Positions 1 through 8,735 of a DNA stretch of 64,000 nucleotides are shown one piece after another. The stretch covers positions 434,001 through 498,000 of the forward strand of contig JADBXR010000002.1 of assembly GCA_020403425.1 (NCBI GenBank), in the 5' to 3' direction. Both the position numbers and the translations under genes were made by a program. The DNA comes from Chitinophagaceae bacterium. Its GTDB lineage: Bacteria; Bacteroidota; Bacteroidia; Chitinophagales; Chitinophagaceae. Positions within the stretch are counted from its first letter, which is position 1. Each line of letters begins with the position of its first letter. The notes under the pieces were generated by a model. The model did not search any database. It was not told where the DNA came from and was given only the letters and a program-made list of their open reading frames with translations.

Positions 1-541
1 GATCGGCCTCAATGGCCAGCCGCTGCGCCGTATGCACCGCTACGCCCCAGGCGCTTTCCGACGGGGATGTGGCAATCAGGAACAATCTCCCGATTACATC
101 CCGTTCCATCACGGCCCATTCCAGCGCCTGGTAACCGCCCATACTGCCACCCATCAACAGGTGGATCCTCTCTATGCCCAGGTGTTTGCGCAACAGGATG
201 AACGACTGCACCATATCGCGGATGGTGATCTGCGGAAAAGAGGAATAATAAGGTTTGCCCGTACGTGGATCATCACTCAAAGGCCCCGTAGTTCCATAAC
301 AGGAGCCGAGAATATTGGCGCAGACAATGAAATACCGGTTGGGATCTATCAGGCAATCCTCTCCCACCAATCCCTTCCACCAATCGGCCACATCTGAACT
401 GGCGGTCAATGCATGACAGACCCAGATCACATTGCTCTTATCCGCATTCATCTGCCCATAGGTATGATAGGCCACACGCAGCGAAGGCAGCACCGTTCCG
501 TTCTCTAAACTAAATTCAGCCTGTGACTCAAAAATTTTCAT
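1..541 (-). CDS. metX: Homoserine O-acetyltransferase, 5' part (runs off window)
   Basis: The reverse strand reads an open frame from an ATG at 541 to the window edge, giving the N-terminal 180 residues. It is an alpha/beta-hydrolase of the MetX family: CHALTASS near residue 42, NILGSCYGTTGP near 76-86, and the nucleophile elbow GGSMGG at 131-136 with Ser133 as catalytic serine. MetX acetylates homoserine with acetyl-CoA, the first committed step of methionine synthesis in the cytoplasm. The catalytic Asp and His lie beyond the window. It is divergent from the metZ-type gene at 755, which would use its O-acylhomoserine product, so the 213-base spacer probably carries both promoters. I saw no recognisable SAM riboswitch there. 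Confidence 0.93.
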   Translation of the reverse strand, partial: MKIFESQAEFSLENGTVLPSLRVAYHTYGQMNADKSNVIWVCHALTASSDVADWWKGLVGEDCLIDPNRYFIVCANILGSCYGTTGPLSDDPRTGKPYYSSFPQITIRDMVQSFILLRKHLGIERIHLLMGGSMGGYQALEWAVMERDVIGRLFLIATSPSESAWGVAVHTAQRLAIEAD

Positions 542-754
542 AAGTATTAATTCCGCATTTCAGAAGCAAAATACGGCTAAGCTTAAATTACATTTGCATA
601 AATCTTTGGAAATAACCGGAATTGAGGCGAAAGCAGTCATTGCCAATATATGGCAGGCGAAGATACTAACGTTCATTCGTATAGAGTGAATGGGCAATTG
701 TCAATCAATCCGGAAATCCATAATACGCTAATTCGCAAATCAAAATAAAACCGC

Positions 755-1933
755 ATGTCAAAACATAACCAGACCAATGCCATCCGTATTCAGACCGAAC
801 GCACGAACGAGATGGAACATTCCACGCCGATGTTCCTGACCAGCAGTTTCTGTTTTGACAATGCCGAAGAAATGCGGGCCGCTTTTGCGGATGAGTCGGA
901 CGACAATATCTACAGCCGCTTCAGCAACCCCGGGGTGCAGGAGTTCGTTGATAAGATGTGCGCGCTGGAAGGTGCAGAAGCAGGATATGCCACCGCATCG
1001 GGCATGAGTGCCGTATTCGGGTCCTTCATGGCTTTGCTGAAACAAGGGGATCACCTGCTGTCCTGCAACGCCATTTTCGGAAGCACCCATACCGTCATCG
1101 CCAAATACCTTCCCAAATACGGCATCGAATCCTCCTATGTGGGCGCCAATGCCACGGAGGCCGAATGGGAAGCTGCTATCCGTCCGAATACCAAAATGAT
1201 CTATCTGGAAACACCCACCAACCCCGGACTGGATGTACTCGACCTCACCATGATCGGCCGCATCGCCAAAAAACATAAGATCATCCTGAACGTTGATAAC
1301 TGTTTTGCCACACCCGTTAACCAGCAGCCCATCCGGTTCGGCGCTGACCTGGTGGTGCATTCCGCCACCAAATGGCTGGACGGCCAGGGCCGCGTACTGG
1401 GCGGCGTAGTGGTGGGCCGCAAAGACCTGATCAAAGAAATTTACCTGTTCTGCAGAAGTACGGGGCCGGCCTTATCGCCCTTCAATGCCTGGGTACTGAG
1501 CAAGAGCCTCGAGACCCTGGACGTGCGCATGGAGCGGCATGCATCCAATGCCCTGTTCATTGCACAGTCGCTGGAGCAACATCCCAGGATCGCATCACTG
1601 CGCTATCCCTTCCTGCCCAGCCATCCGCACCATGCCATTGCCACCCAACAGATGCAGAATGGCGGCGGTATCGTTTGTTTTGAACTGAAGGGCGGACTGG
1701 AAGCCGGACGCAGTTTCCTGAACAGCCTTCAGATGTTGTCGCTCACGGCCAACCTGGGCGATACCCGCAGCATCGCTTCGCACCCGGCCAGCACCACACA
1801 CGCAAAACTGTCCGAAGCGGAACGACAGTCCGTCAACATCACCCCCGGCCTCATCCGCATCAGTGTGGGACTGGAACATAAGGACGATATCCTGTCAGAT
1901 ATCCTGCAGGCCCTGGACAAGATCGGTCAGTAA
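755..1933 (+). CDS. metZ: O-acylhomoserine sulfhydrylase (MetZ-like, Cys/Met PLP family)
   Basis: This 392-residue enzyme has the trans-sulfuration (Cys/Met metabolism) PLP fold. YSRFSNP at 53-59 supplies phosphate contacts, GYATASGMSA follows near 77-86, DNCFATP at 181-187 binds the pyridine nitrogen through Asp181, and SATKW contains the Schiff-base Lys206. It is expected to convert O-acylhomoserine and sulfide to homocysteine. Cystathionine gamma-synthase or lyase activity is the main alternative, because the subfamilies share these motifs. The divergent metX supports the sulfhydrylase reading. The spacer upstream has a short inverted repeat, TGCCA-ATATA-TGGCA at 641-655, a possible but unproven operator. 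Confidence 0.9.
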   Translation: MSKHNQTNAIRIQTERTNEMEHSTPMFLTSSFCFDNAEEMRAAFADESDDNIYSRFSNPGVQEFVDKMCALEGAEAGYATASGMSAVFGSFMALLKQGDHLLSCNAIFGSTHTVIAKYLPKYGIESSYVGANATEAEWEAAIRPNTKMIYLETPTNPGLDVLDLTMIGRIAKKHKIILNVDNCFATPVNQQPIRFGADLVVHSATKWLDGQGRVLGGVVVGRKDLIKEIYLFCRSTGPALSPFNAWVLSKSLETLDVRMERHASNALFIAQSLEQHPRIASLRYPFLPSHPHHAIATQQMQNGGGIVCFELKGGLEAGRSFLNSLQMLSLTANLGDTRSIASHPASTTHAKLSEAERQSVNITPGLIRISVGLEHKDDILSDILQALDKIGQ

Positions 1934-1995
1934 TGACCCATACTTAATTACTCATTACTAACTGCTAATTCGCAATTGATAATTACCTTGTGCCC

Positions 1996-3387
1996 ATGTC
2001 GCTCGAGCTTGAACATCCTGATATCTTTGAGCAGTTTGAACAACTGGTAGCCAAAGAGGATAAACTGGAGATCCGGGAATTCCTGGATGACCAGAATATC
2101 AGCGATGTGGCCGGACTCATCAGCGAATACCCTGAATACGAGGCACAGATCATCGCCAATATGGCCATACACCGGGCGGCCAGCGTGTTCAAGATCCTCG
2201 ATATCTCGCAGCAGAAGGACATTGTGAAGGAACTGCCTTCGGCCAAGACCGCCGAACTGCTGAACGAACTGCCCGCGGATGACCGTACCGACTTCCTGGA
2301 AGAACTGCCCAAAGCCGCCATCCGCGACCTGATCAAATTACTCGACCCCGAAGAAAGAAAGATCACCCTATCGCTACTGGGTTACCCTGAGGACAGCGTG
2401 GGCCGTTTGATGACACCTGACTACGTGTACATCTACCGCCACAATACGGTGAACGAAGTGTTCGATACCATCCGCAAGCACGCCAAGAACAGTGAGACCA
2501 TCGACGTGATCTACGTGATCAACAGCCATGGTGAACTGATCGACGATATCCGGATCCGCGACATCATCCTGGCCTCTCCCGAAAAACGCGTGGACGAGAT
2601 CATTGACGGCCGTTATGTATCCCTGAACGTGAACGACGACCAGGAACATGCCAGCCAGGTGTTCAAGATGAACAATCGCGTGGCCCTGCCCGTGGTGGAT
2701 GATAACAATATCCTGCTCGGCATCGTCACCATCGACGATATGTTATGGGTGGCCAATGAAGAGTTCAGCGAGGACATGCAGAAAATGGGGGGTACCGAAG
2801 CGCTGAACGAACCCTATCTCGATATTCCCTTACTCAAACTCTTCCGCAAACGCATCGGCTGGCTGGTAGTGCTGTTCCTGGGCGAAATGCTCACCGCCAC
2901 TGCTATGGGCTACTTTGAGGATGAGATCGCCAAAGCCGTGGTGCTGGCCCTCTTCGTACCCCTCATTATTTCCAGCGGCGGTAACAGCGGCTCACAGGCA
3001 TCCACCCTGATCATACAGGCCATGGCCGTGGGCGAGATCACCATTGCCGACTGGTGGCGCGTACTGCGCCGCGAGCTGTTAAGCGGACTCTTGCTTGGCA
3101 GTGTACTCGGTATCATCGGTTTTATCCGCGTAGGCGTTTGGCATTCCATTGCACCGGGCATCTATGGCCCCAACTGGATGATGATCGGCTCCACCGTAGG
3201 ATTCTCACTCGTAGGTGTGGTACTCTGGGGCACGCTATCCGGGTCCATGCTGCCCATCTTCCTCAAAAAACTCGGCGCCGACCCGGCGGTATCTTCTGCA
3301 CCTTTTGTGGCAACACTGGTGGATGTAACAGGGCTGATCATTTATTTCAGTTTTGCGTATTTGTTTTTGCAGGGTATTTTATTGTAG
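1996..3387 (+). CDS. mgtE: Magnesium transporter MgtE
   Basis: This 463-residue protein has the full MgtE layout. An acidic helical N domain covers roughly residues 10-125. Two CBS domains follow (about 130-255, beginning VGRLMTPDY). A C-terminal membrane domain (about 280-463) has five predicted helices and the family signature GGNSGSQ. MgtE is a homodimeric Mg2+ channel of the inner membrane, gated by Mg2+ bound between the N and CBS domains. The ATG at 1996 is chosen over an in-frame GTG six bases upstream. It lies 62 bases after metZ, with no hairpin between them, only an AT-rich word-like spacer. Confidence 0.95.
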   Translation: MSLELEHPDIFEQFEQLVAKEDKLEIREFLDDQNISDVAGLISEYPEYEAQIIANMAIHRAASVFKILDISQQKDIVKELPSAKTAELLNELPADDRTDFLEELPKAAIRDLIKLLDPEERKITLSLLGYPEDSVGRLMTPDYVYIYRHNTVNEVFDTIRKHAKNSETIDVIYVINSHGELIDDIRIRDIILASPEKRVDEIIDGRYVSLNVNDDQEHASQVFKMNNRVALPVVDDNNILLGIVTIDDMLWVANEEFSEDMQKMGGTEALNEPYLDIPLLKLFRKRIGWLVVLFLGEMLTATAMGYFEDEIAKAVVLALFVPLIISSGGNSGSQASTLIIQAMAVGEITIADWWRVLRRELLSGLLLGSVLGIIGFIRVGVWHSIAPGIYGPNWMMIGSTVGFSLVGVVLWGTLSGSMLPIFLKKLGADPAVSSAPFVATLVDVTGLIIYFSFAYLFLQGILL

Positions 3388-3395
3388 AGACGGGG

Positions 3396-3580
3396 CAATG
3401 ATAGGATGATAGAATGATATGCAGATGAATCATGTTGAAATCATCTCCGCTCAAACTCCCCGCCCTCCCCGACTCCACGGTGAAAGAATCCAGGGAACAA
3501 AACCAATACGCCAATGCACTAATCCGCCAATTCGCCAATTGAACAGATGAACAGACGAGCAAGGAACAGACGAATAATTA
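3396..3580. repeat. Composite intergenic low-complexity repeat, copy 1
   Basis: The spacer after mgtE is made of short near-repeated words: GATAGGATGATAGAATGAT, a CCCCGCCCTCCCCGACTC block, the string GAAAGAATCCAGGGAACAAAA, then 8-base units of the AATACGCC/AATCCGCC type, and finally GAACAGATGAACAGACGA words. The same blocks recur at 4418-4566, 14505-14716 and 17693-17845. No coding potential is visible. Confidence 0.7.
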
Positions 3581-3626
3581 TGCACACCAAAGGAATTGTC
3601 TTATTTTAGGCATTCAAGGCATCTTC

Positions 3627-4232
3627 ATGAAATGGGCGATCATCATTTTCCTTCAACTGGCAACTTTTCAAAGTAAAGCGCAACGTATATTTAAATATAG
3701 CCACCTTAATAACCCATGTGAATTGCTGATAAATCCAGACAGCACAACTGTACGCGTTTTAAAAAGTAGCAGTAACGATCTTTACATTGAATCCAATGGC
3801 CGAATCAGAAAGATCAACCACTCGCTATATCAAATTGTGGACACTTCCTTTTTCTCACTGAGCATAATGGAAAATGATGTGGATCCTTATTCGCAATTTG
3901 GTGTTTATGTAGATACTATATTTCCCAGGTTCAAGGATATCGAAAATATCCTGATCCAATACGCTGACGGAACAACCAATAGCATCAAACTCCAAAAGGG
4001 AGAACACATCAAATACTACTACGATAAAAAAAAGTACAATAAAAAACACCCCTTCATTAAAATAATAACAAATCATAGTAACCCCATCACTAAGCAACCC
4101 GTAAAGCTTACACTCTTTTTACGAGCATCATTGGCTTTTGATTCAAGATTCATAGAGAGTTTTCAGTTACAGATGTTACCCAATTCTACAAAAATGATCG
4201 GAGAACCGATAATCACAGAAGTAACGCATTAA
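3627..4232 (+). CDS. Hypothetical secreted protein, AT-rich orphan
   Basis: I do not recognise this 201-residue protein. The first 19 residues, MKWAIIIFLQLATFQSKAQ, look like a Sec signal peptide with a typical Bacteroidota AQ cleavage site. The rest is Lys-, Asn- and Ile-rich, with a basic run DKKKYNKKH near residue 133. The open frame is visibly richer in A and T, and in codons such as AAA and AAT, than the flanking genes. It is bracketed by two copies of the composite repeat. Both features fit horizontally acquired or fast-evolving DNA. Function is unknown. Its open frame, signal peptide and the lack of a better antisense reading make it a probable real gene. Confidence 0.6.
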   Translation: MKWAIIIFLQLATFQSKAQRIFKYSHLNNPCELLINPDSTTVRVLKSSSNDLYIESNGRIRKINHSLYQIVDTSFFSLSIMENDVDPYSQFGVYVDTIFPRFKDIENILIQYADGTTNSIKLQKGEHIKYYYDKKKYNKKHPFIKIITNHSNPITKQPVKLTLFLRASLAFDSRFIESFQLQMLPNSTKMIGEPIITEVTH

Positions 4233-4417
4233 GATGAACGGAAAACCGCAACTAACCATATTATTAAATCTCCAAAAGGGTTTACTTCGCAAAATCGTAT
4301 AGAGAAATGTTACCTATCTCACCCAAGACTAAAGACTTCTCTATCACTTGACTCTCATAACATCACACCATTCGTCACTTACTAAATCGTAAGAACTGAT
4401 GAGGCGAGAAAGTGAAT

Positions 4418-4566
4418 ATGAATATTGAACAAGGAATTTTGAATTATGAGGTATCTTAAGCACTCTGCGTAAAGTCCCCGTCCTCCCCGACTCTGCGGTG
4501 AAAGAATCCAGGGAACAAAAACAAAACCAATACGCCAATTCACTAATCCGCTAATCCGCCAATTCC
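4418..4566. repeat. Composite intergenic repeat, copy 2 (in the 4233-4728 gap)
   Basis: This gap of almost 500 bases has no gene. It holds, in order, GAATATTGAACAAGGAAT, an ACTCTGCG...CCCCGACTCTGCGGTGAAA block, the same GAATCCAGGGAACAAAA string as copy 1, and octamer words AATACGCC/AATTCACT/AATCCGCT/AATCCGCC. Flanking sequence (4233-4417 and 4567-4728) shows nothing clear. Confidence 0.7.
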
Positions 4567-4728
4567 TTCCCCAAACAGTCTCCCGAACGAAAACTCTTCA
4601 CTCAAGATCACCACTCATCACAGACTACCCCACAGTACCATTGACCTTAGTGAATATTTGTATATTTATCCGCATACAAGATCGAGTTGGCCATCTGTCA
4701 ACGCTGCCCTTATAAAGTAATATCCAAT

Positions 4729-5568
4729 ATGAAAGATCAAGATATTCTCATCGATGTGGTGGACCTGCTGCCTGCCCTTGACGAACAATTGCTTGAGCTG
4801 CTCCGTTCGCTGACACCCACAGAATGGCAGAAACAGACCATTGCAAAACAATGGACCGTGAAAGATGTGGCCGCCCATTTATTAGATGGCAATATTCGCA
4901 TCCTCTCCATCCTGCGCGACAATCATTTTGGCGAACAACCCAATATACGATCCCACCAGGACCTTGTAGATTTTTTGAACGGCCTCAATGCCGACTGGAT
5001 AAAAGCCATGAAAAGGGTGAGTCCGCAGATGCTGCTTTTCCTGCTGGAGCAAACAGCTCCCCCGTTCTGCCAGTACCTCAAAACACTGGACCCGTTGGAT
5101 AGATCAGTACTGGCCGTAGATTGGGCCGGAGAGGCAGAAAGTAAAAACTGGATGGAAATAGCCCGCGAGTACACAGAAAAGTGGCTGCACCAACAACAGA
5201 TACGCGATGCTGTTGGCAAACCCGGTCTGCTCACAAGGGAATGGTTCTATCCGTTCATCGACATTTTTATGCTGACGCTTCCGCATACCTACCGGAACAC
5301 AGAAGCGGCCAACGGAACGCATATCAGGGTCACCGTGACCACGGAGATAGGAGGTTCCTGGTCATTGATAAGGGTCAATGACAGCTGGCAGCTAAGCAAA
5401 AACCAGCATACGGAACCTGCCACAGCCGAACTGATCATAGATCCGGATACCGCCTGGAAACTGTTCTCCAAAAGCTGGCGCCCTGAACAGGTAAAGGATA
5501 CCATACGCATAAAAGGTAACCGACAACTTGCCGAAACAGCATTGGGAATGGTCTCAGTAATGGCGTAA
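4729..5568 (+). CDS. DinB/MDMPI-like maleylpyruvate isomerase-family protein
   Basis: This 279-residue protein has an N-terminal four-helix DinB-type domain of the maleylpyruvate isomerase (MDMPI) kind. The helix motif WTVKDVAAHLLDG at about 45-57 contains the expected metal-ligand His. EKWLHQQQIRDAVG near 148-161 is the second conserved segment with the paired His. The C-terminal third (about 190-279) resembles an SCP2-like or MDMPI C-terminal domain. Members bind a divalent metal and often use a low-molecular-weight thiol; the substrate here is unknown. ATG 4729 is preferred to a TTG 42 bases upstream because the domain begins right after it. Confidence 0.75.
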   Translation: MKDQDILIDVVDLLPALDEQLLELLRSLTPTEWQKQTIAKQWTVKDVAAHLLDGNIRILSILRDNHFGEQPNIRSHQDLVDFLNGLNADWIKAMKRVSPQMLLFLLEQTAPPFCQYLKTLDPLDRSVLAVDWAGEAESKNWMEIAREYTEKWLHQQQIRDAVGKPGLLTREWFYPFIDIFMLTLPHTYRNTEAANGTHIRVTVTTEIGGSWSLIRVNDSWQLSKNQHTEPATAELIIDPDTAWKLFSKSWRPEQVKDTIRIKGNRQLAETALGMVSVMA

Positions 5569-5821
5569 AGGAAGAGATGTCGGTCTTACTGCACGGCACA
5601 GAACATCATTCCTGCAAATGAGGCGACCTGTCCAGGCGCATCAGCCGTAGGATTCCTGAGCAGTCTTTAGTATCTTGATCATGATAAATGGGGATCACAC
5701 ATGGCAAAGTAGTCCTACCTAAGACAGGCAAGGCCAATGATAAGAACACTCCCAAAACATCGTCTGTACTGCAACATTAGCGGGAAGGCCAGAAAAACAA
5801 CCATAGAAAAAATACAATAGT

Positions 5822-6586
5822 ATGTCCATAACAAAAGAAACAGAACTGATCGGCATGAAAAAAGTAAGTGATGCGGTCGCATACACTTTGAAGGAAATGA
5901 AAGATCATGCTAAACCAGGCATGACGACCAAAGAGCTTGATGACTTCGGCGCAGGGATCTTACAGGAGTTCGGTGCCAACTCAGCACCCTATATGACGTA
6001 CCAGTTTCCCGGCTGGACCTGCATCAGCGTAAACAAGGAATTCTGTCATGGTATTCCATCCGATAAAAAGATCCTGAGAGAGGGCGATCTGATCAATATA
6101 GATGTTTCTGCTGAGCTGGATGGGTTTTGGTCTGACAATGGCAACTCTTTCGTATTAGGAGAAGACATCCATCAACACCAAAAATTAGTGGATGCCTCAA
6201 AAGAAGTACTACAAAAAGCAATAGATAATATCAGAGGCGGCGTAAAGATCGCTGACATAGGGCACCTGATGGAAACAGAGGCCAAAAAGAGAGGCTACAA
6301 GGTTATTAAAAATTTAGGCGGGCACGGTATCGGCAGAGGTCTGCACGAAGAGCCAGGTGAATTGCTGAATTATAAAAACAGGTTCGACCAACGACGCTTC
6401 AAGAAGAATTCCGTGGTTGCCATAGAGACCTTTATTTCGACCGCTTCCTCCTATACAGTGGAACTTTCTGACGGTTGGACAATGGTTGGCAATAAAGGCG
6501 GTTTTATGGCACAGCACGAGCATACCATTGTTGTAACTGACGGAAAGCCCATTATACTGACAGCCCTGAATGGAATATGGAATTAA
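5822..6586 (+). CDS. map: Type I methionine aminopeptidase (stand-alone copy)
   Basis: This 254-residue cytosolic enzyme removes the initiator methionine from nascent proteins. All metal and catalytic residues of the type I family are visible: His76 in CHGIP, Asp94 and Asp105 in the NIDVSAE...SDNG strand pair, His168 in GGHGIG, Glu202 in AIETF and Glu233 in QHEHT, plus His175. There is no N-terminal zinc finger. It is not in the secY-map-infA ribosomal cluster, so it is probably a paralogue of the housekeeping map. The 253 bases upstream and 231 downstream contain no other gene. Confidence 0.93.
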   Translation: MSITKETELIGMKKVSDAVAYTLKEMKDHAKPGMTTKELDDFGAGILQEFGANSAPYMTYQFPGWTCISVNKEFCHGIPSDKKILREGDLINIDVSAELDGFWSDNGNSFVLGEDIHQHQKLVDASKEVLQKAIDNIRGGVKIADIGHLMETEAKKRGYKVIKNLGGHGIGRGLHEEPGELLNYKNRFDQRRFKKNSVVAIETFISTASSYTVELSDGWTMVGNKGGFMAQHEHTIVVTDGKPIILTALNGIWN

Positions 6587-6724
6587 CAAAGAGCCGAACC
6601 GCCAACAGCCCTTTGGCCAAAACCGGGCAGTACTTGCAGGTCCTATAGTATCCCCTAACGAGAGACGCGCTGTGAACCGAGTTCTCTCATTATGGATCAA
6701 GCAATGTTATTTACCCTTCCGAAA

Positions 6725-6815
6725 CCCTTGATACTTGATACTTGACCCTTGAAACTTGACCCTTGAAACTTGACCCTTGAAACTTGACCCTTGAAACTTG
6801 ACCCTTGAAACTTGT
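6725..6815. repeat. Tandem heptad repeat (CTTGACC/CTTGAAA)
   Basis: About thirteen 7-base units alternate between CTTGACC and CTTGAAA, giving a near-perfect 14-base period. Variant CTTGATA units lie at the left end. The array stops three bases before the stop codon of the reverse-strand gene at 6818. It is non-coding by appearance. Confidence 0.9.
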
Positions 6816-6817
6816 CC

Positions 6818-7639
6818 TTATCCCACCGCCAGTATTTTCCCCGTACCGCAGTATTTCGTTTCGAGGATCGTTTCATCCGGTCCCGGTTTTCCCATCTGTA
6901 TGCCTACGGCCAGGAAAAGGCTGTGTGTATCTTCCAGGATAACGGGTGTAAGTGTCTCTGATCGACCAGACTCGCGTAAGGTAAGCAGGAGATCCTCATC
7001 CGGCCGGGTTGCAGTGACCGGCAACCAGCCGGATACATACAGGGGACAATAGGGCTTCTGCGTGGCATTGTGATAGGTATAGTCCCTGCCATCATGCGTA
7101 AGGTCGCACATCACAAAAAAATGTACGATCAACCGGTAATAAGGTTGTTGCCAGGGAAACTGCAGATGGATGCCGGGCTGCAGGGCAGGGATCTCCATCC
7201 GGGCAGTACCCAGTTCACGGTTAAAATTGGCTTGTAACGGATAACGTAACACCGAATCGAACCCATACCGCCGGTTCAATGCGAAATTAGCCAGCAGGTA
7301 GCGGTGCTGCGAGTACAGGATACAGCGTTGCCCCGGCGGGTGTTCCGTATCCCGCAACTGCATGGTCTTATGCAGGGCAGAGAAAGCCGCATTCAGGTTA
7401 TGGTCCACCAGATTGACAAAAGGATGCAGCTCCCGCCGTAACAATGAAGCCATCTTACTGCAGCTGCCGAATTCTGCATTGTTCGACCGCACCCTTTCAA
7501 AATTCGGATGCTGTTTGATCTGCTTTTTGGTAGCGCCACCTTTGGTACGCAGAATGATCTTATCTGAGCCCTTGACCCGAAAGGCGGATAGATTTGCCAG
7601 GCTCCCGGTAAATCCTCCATTGCCACTGAGAATTGCCAT
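6818..7639 (-). CDS. Conserved hypothetical protein, Bacteroidota type
   Basis: This 273-residue protein has no motif I can assign to an enzyme. The N-terminus MAILSGNGGFTGSLANLS, followed by KGSDKIILRTKGGATK and the basic NFERVRSNNAEFG, matches my recollection of an uncharacterised protein family common in Chitinophagaceae genomes, often with several paralogues. It has no signal peptide, no transmembrane helix and no Walker motif. The C-terminal half is rich in aromatic residues and prolines and looks like beta structure. It is transcribed alone, with a heptad tandem array immediately after its stop codon. The Gly-rich start with a Lys/Arg-rich second segment might bind nucleic acid, but that is speculation. 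Confidence 0.75.
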   Translation of the reverse strand: MAILSGNGGFTGSLANLSAFRVKGSDKIILRTKGGATKKQIKQHPNFERVRSNNAEFGSCSKMASLLRRELHPFVNLVDHNLNAAFSALHKTMQLRDTEHPPGQRCILYSQHRYLLANFALNRRYGFDSVLRYPLQANFNRELGTARMEIPALQPGIHLQFPWQQPYYRLIVHFFVMCDLTHDGRDYTYHNATQKPYCPLYVSGWLPVTATRPDEDLLLTLRESGRSETLTPVILEDTHSLFLAVGIQMGKPGPDETILETKYCGTGKILAVG

Positions 7640-8032
7640 ACACAGTTTATTTAAAGCGTGAACAGACTTGGGGCAGACATATGCGATATGCCTCTGCGGG
7701 AGGATATCTAAAGCTACTTAATCCATATCCTATTTACCAATATCCACCCCGTGAATTCCCAAAATACCGTGAAAACACCCCCCACGACCCGCCCCTTTCA
7801 AGAGGCAGGTCATAGGCGGGTTATCTGCGGGTCATCTGCAGGTTATCTGCGGGTTATCACAATGTTATACAAGAATCATCCTTGCATTGTAACGCGCTGG
7901 CAGGTGAACAGGTAAGTAAGGGAGATAGGCGCACCGTTATCGATCAGCTGACAAACCATACGATAACAGGAGTTTACCGGTGGTTTCTTGTGTACTGATA
8001 CATTGCCGTATCTTCCCAACGAATTCAGCAAC
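7640..8032. other. Gene-poor spacer with an 11-base tandem repeat
   Basis: No supported gene is seen in this 393-base stretch. Its left part is the upstream region of the reverse-strand gene at 6818-7639. The middle holds the four-copy 11-base repeat listed separately. The right part leads to the decayed metallo-beta-lactamase-fold remnant. The 60-codon open frame at 7633-7815 has no protein-like composition. Confidence 0.6.
7816..7858. repeat. Four-copy 11-base tandem repeat
   Basis: Units are GCGGGTTATCT, GCGGGTCATCT, GCAGGTTATCT and GCGGGTTATC(A). An 11-base period, close to one helical turn, would place each unit on the same DNA face, as is common for regulator-binding iterons. No function is known. 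Confidence 0.85.
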
Positions 8033-8272
8033 ATGAACATTCGCACATTCAGGGTCCAGAAACTAATGGACGGTATTGACGTGGTACTATTTCCAACGCT
8101 GGTCGGGATCAGGGGCAAACACTACCTGGTAGACTGTGGATATGCAGAGACCTTCCCGGTATTGACAAACGACCGGAATGACCCCGTGGCCATTTTCGTT
8201 GGCCTGAGCAGCAACTACGCACAACTTACATTTGTTCCATCCTACAGGGAATACACTATATCCAGCCCATGA
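8033..8272 (+). pseudogene. Truncated MBL-fold hydrolase remnant
   Basis: The first 45 residues, from MNIRTFRVQKL through LVDCGYAETF, look like the N-terminus of a metallo-beta-lactamase-fold hydrolase, with the two opening strands and the DCGY turn. The metal-binding HxHxDH motif that should follow is absent. The frame shows only TNDRNDP after a shortened linker and stops after 79 residues, where the family is usually over 200. The sequence up to 8735 contains no recognisable continuation in any frame. I read this as a decayed gene with an internal deletion. A short unrelated ORF is the alternative. Confidence 0.45.
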
Positions 8273-8735
8273 AGGGTGTAACTAGTTCAGGTTCCTGTTT
8301 TGACCGGTTTCATAAGAACAAGAAAAGCCATCCACAACAACGCCCCATGAATGGATCATTCCACATAACCGCTGCTATGGGTATTGACGCAATACTGACG
8401 GAGGCGAGAACAAAATAGCCTGCTGCAACACAATGGATATTTAGTTGTAAATTTGTCTAAAGCGAAAAGCTTTTCACATGACACCGGGAAAAATACTCGG
8501 CCCCTTTTTGTTACTGATCGTCGTATTTCGACAGTGAACCATTTCATACTGCTTACAACCGGAACTGCTAACTGCTGCTGTTGAAAACGGATATCTAAAA
8601 TATTATAACCGGCACAACTGAAAAGAGCACTGTTTGATCACTGTTCCCTGACGACAGGATCGAACTTACACAGAACCCTTTACAAGCATATCAGACTCAA
8701 TTATATGGGTCATCACCGAATAAAATATATATATC
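8273..8735. other. Gene-poor spacer upstream of the SDR gene
   Basis: These 463 bases hold no convincing gene. The only signal is an isolated -7-like box, TAAATTTG at 8448-8455, followed at 8478 by an ATG opening a 19-codon frame (MTPGKILGPFLLLIVVFRQ) ending at 8537. It is hydrophobic, like the truncated start of a membrane protein. It may be a remnant continuing the decay seen at 8033-8272. Confidence 0.4.

Noticed and set aside
542..754. SAM riboswitch between metX and metZ
   Set aside because: No conserved SAM-I or SAM-II core was recognisable on either strand; only a short TGCCA/TGGCA inverted repeat.
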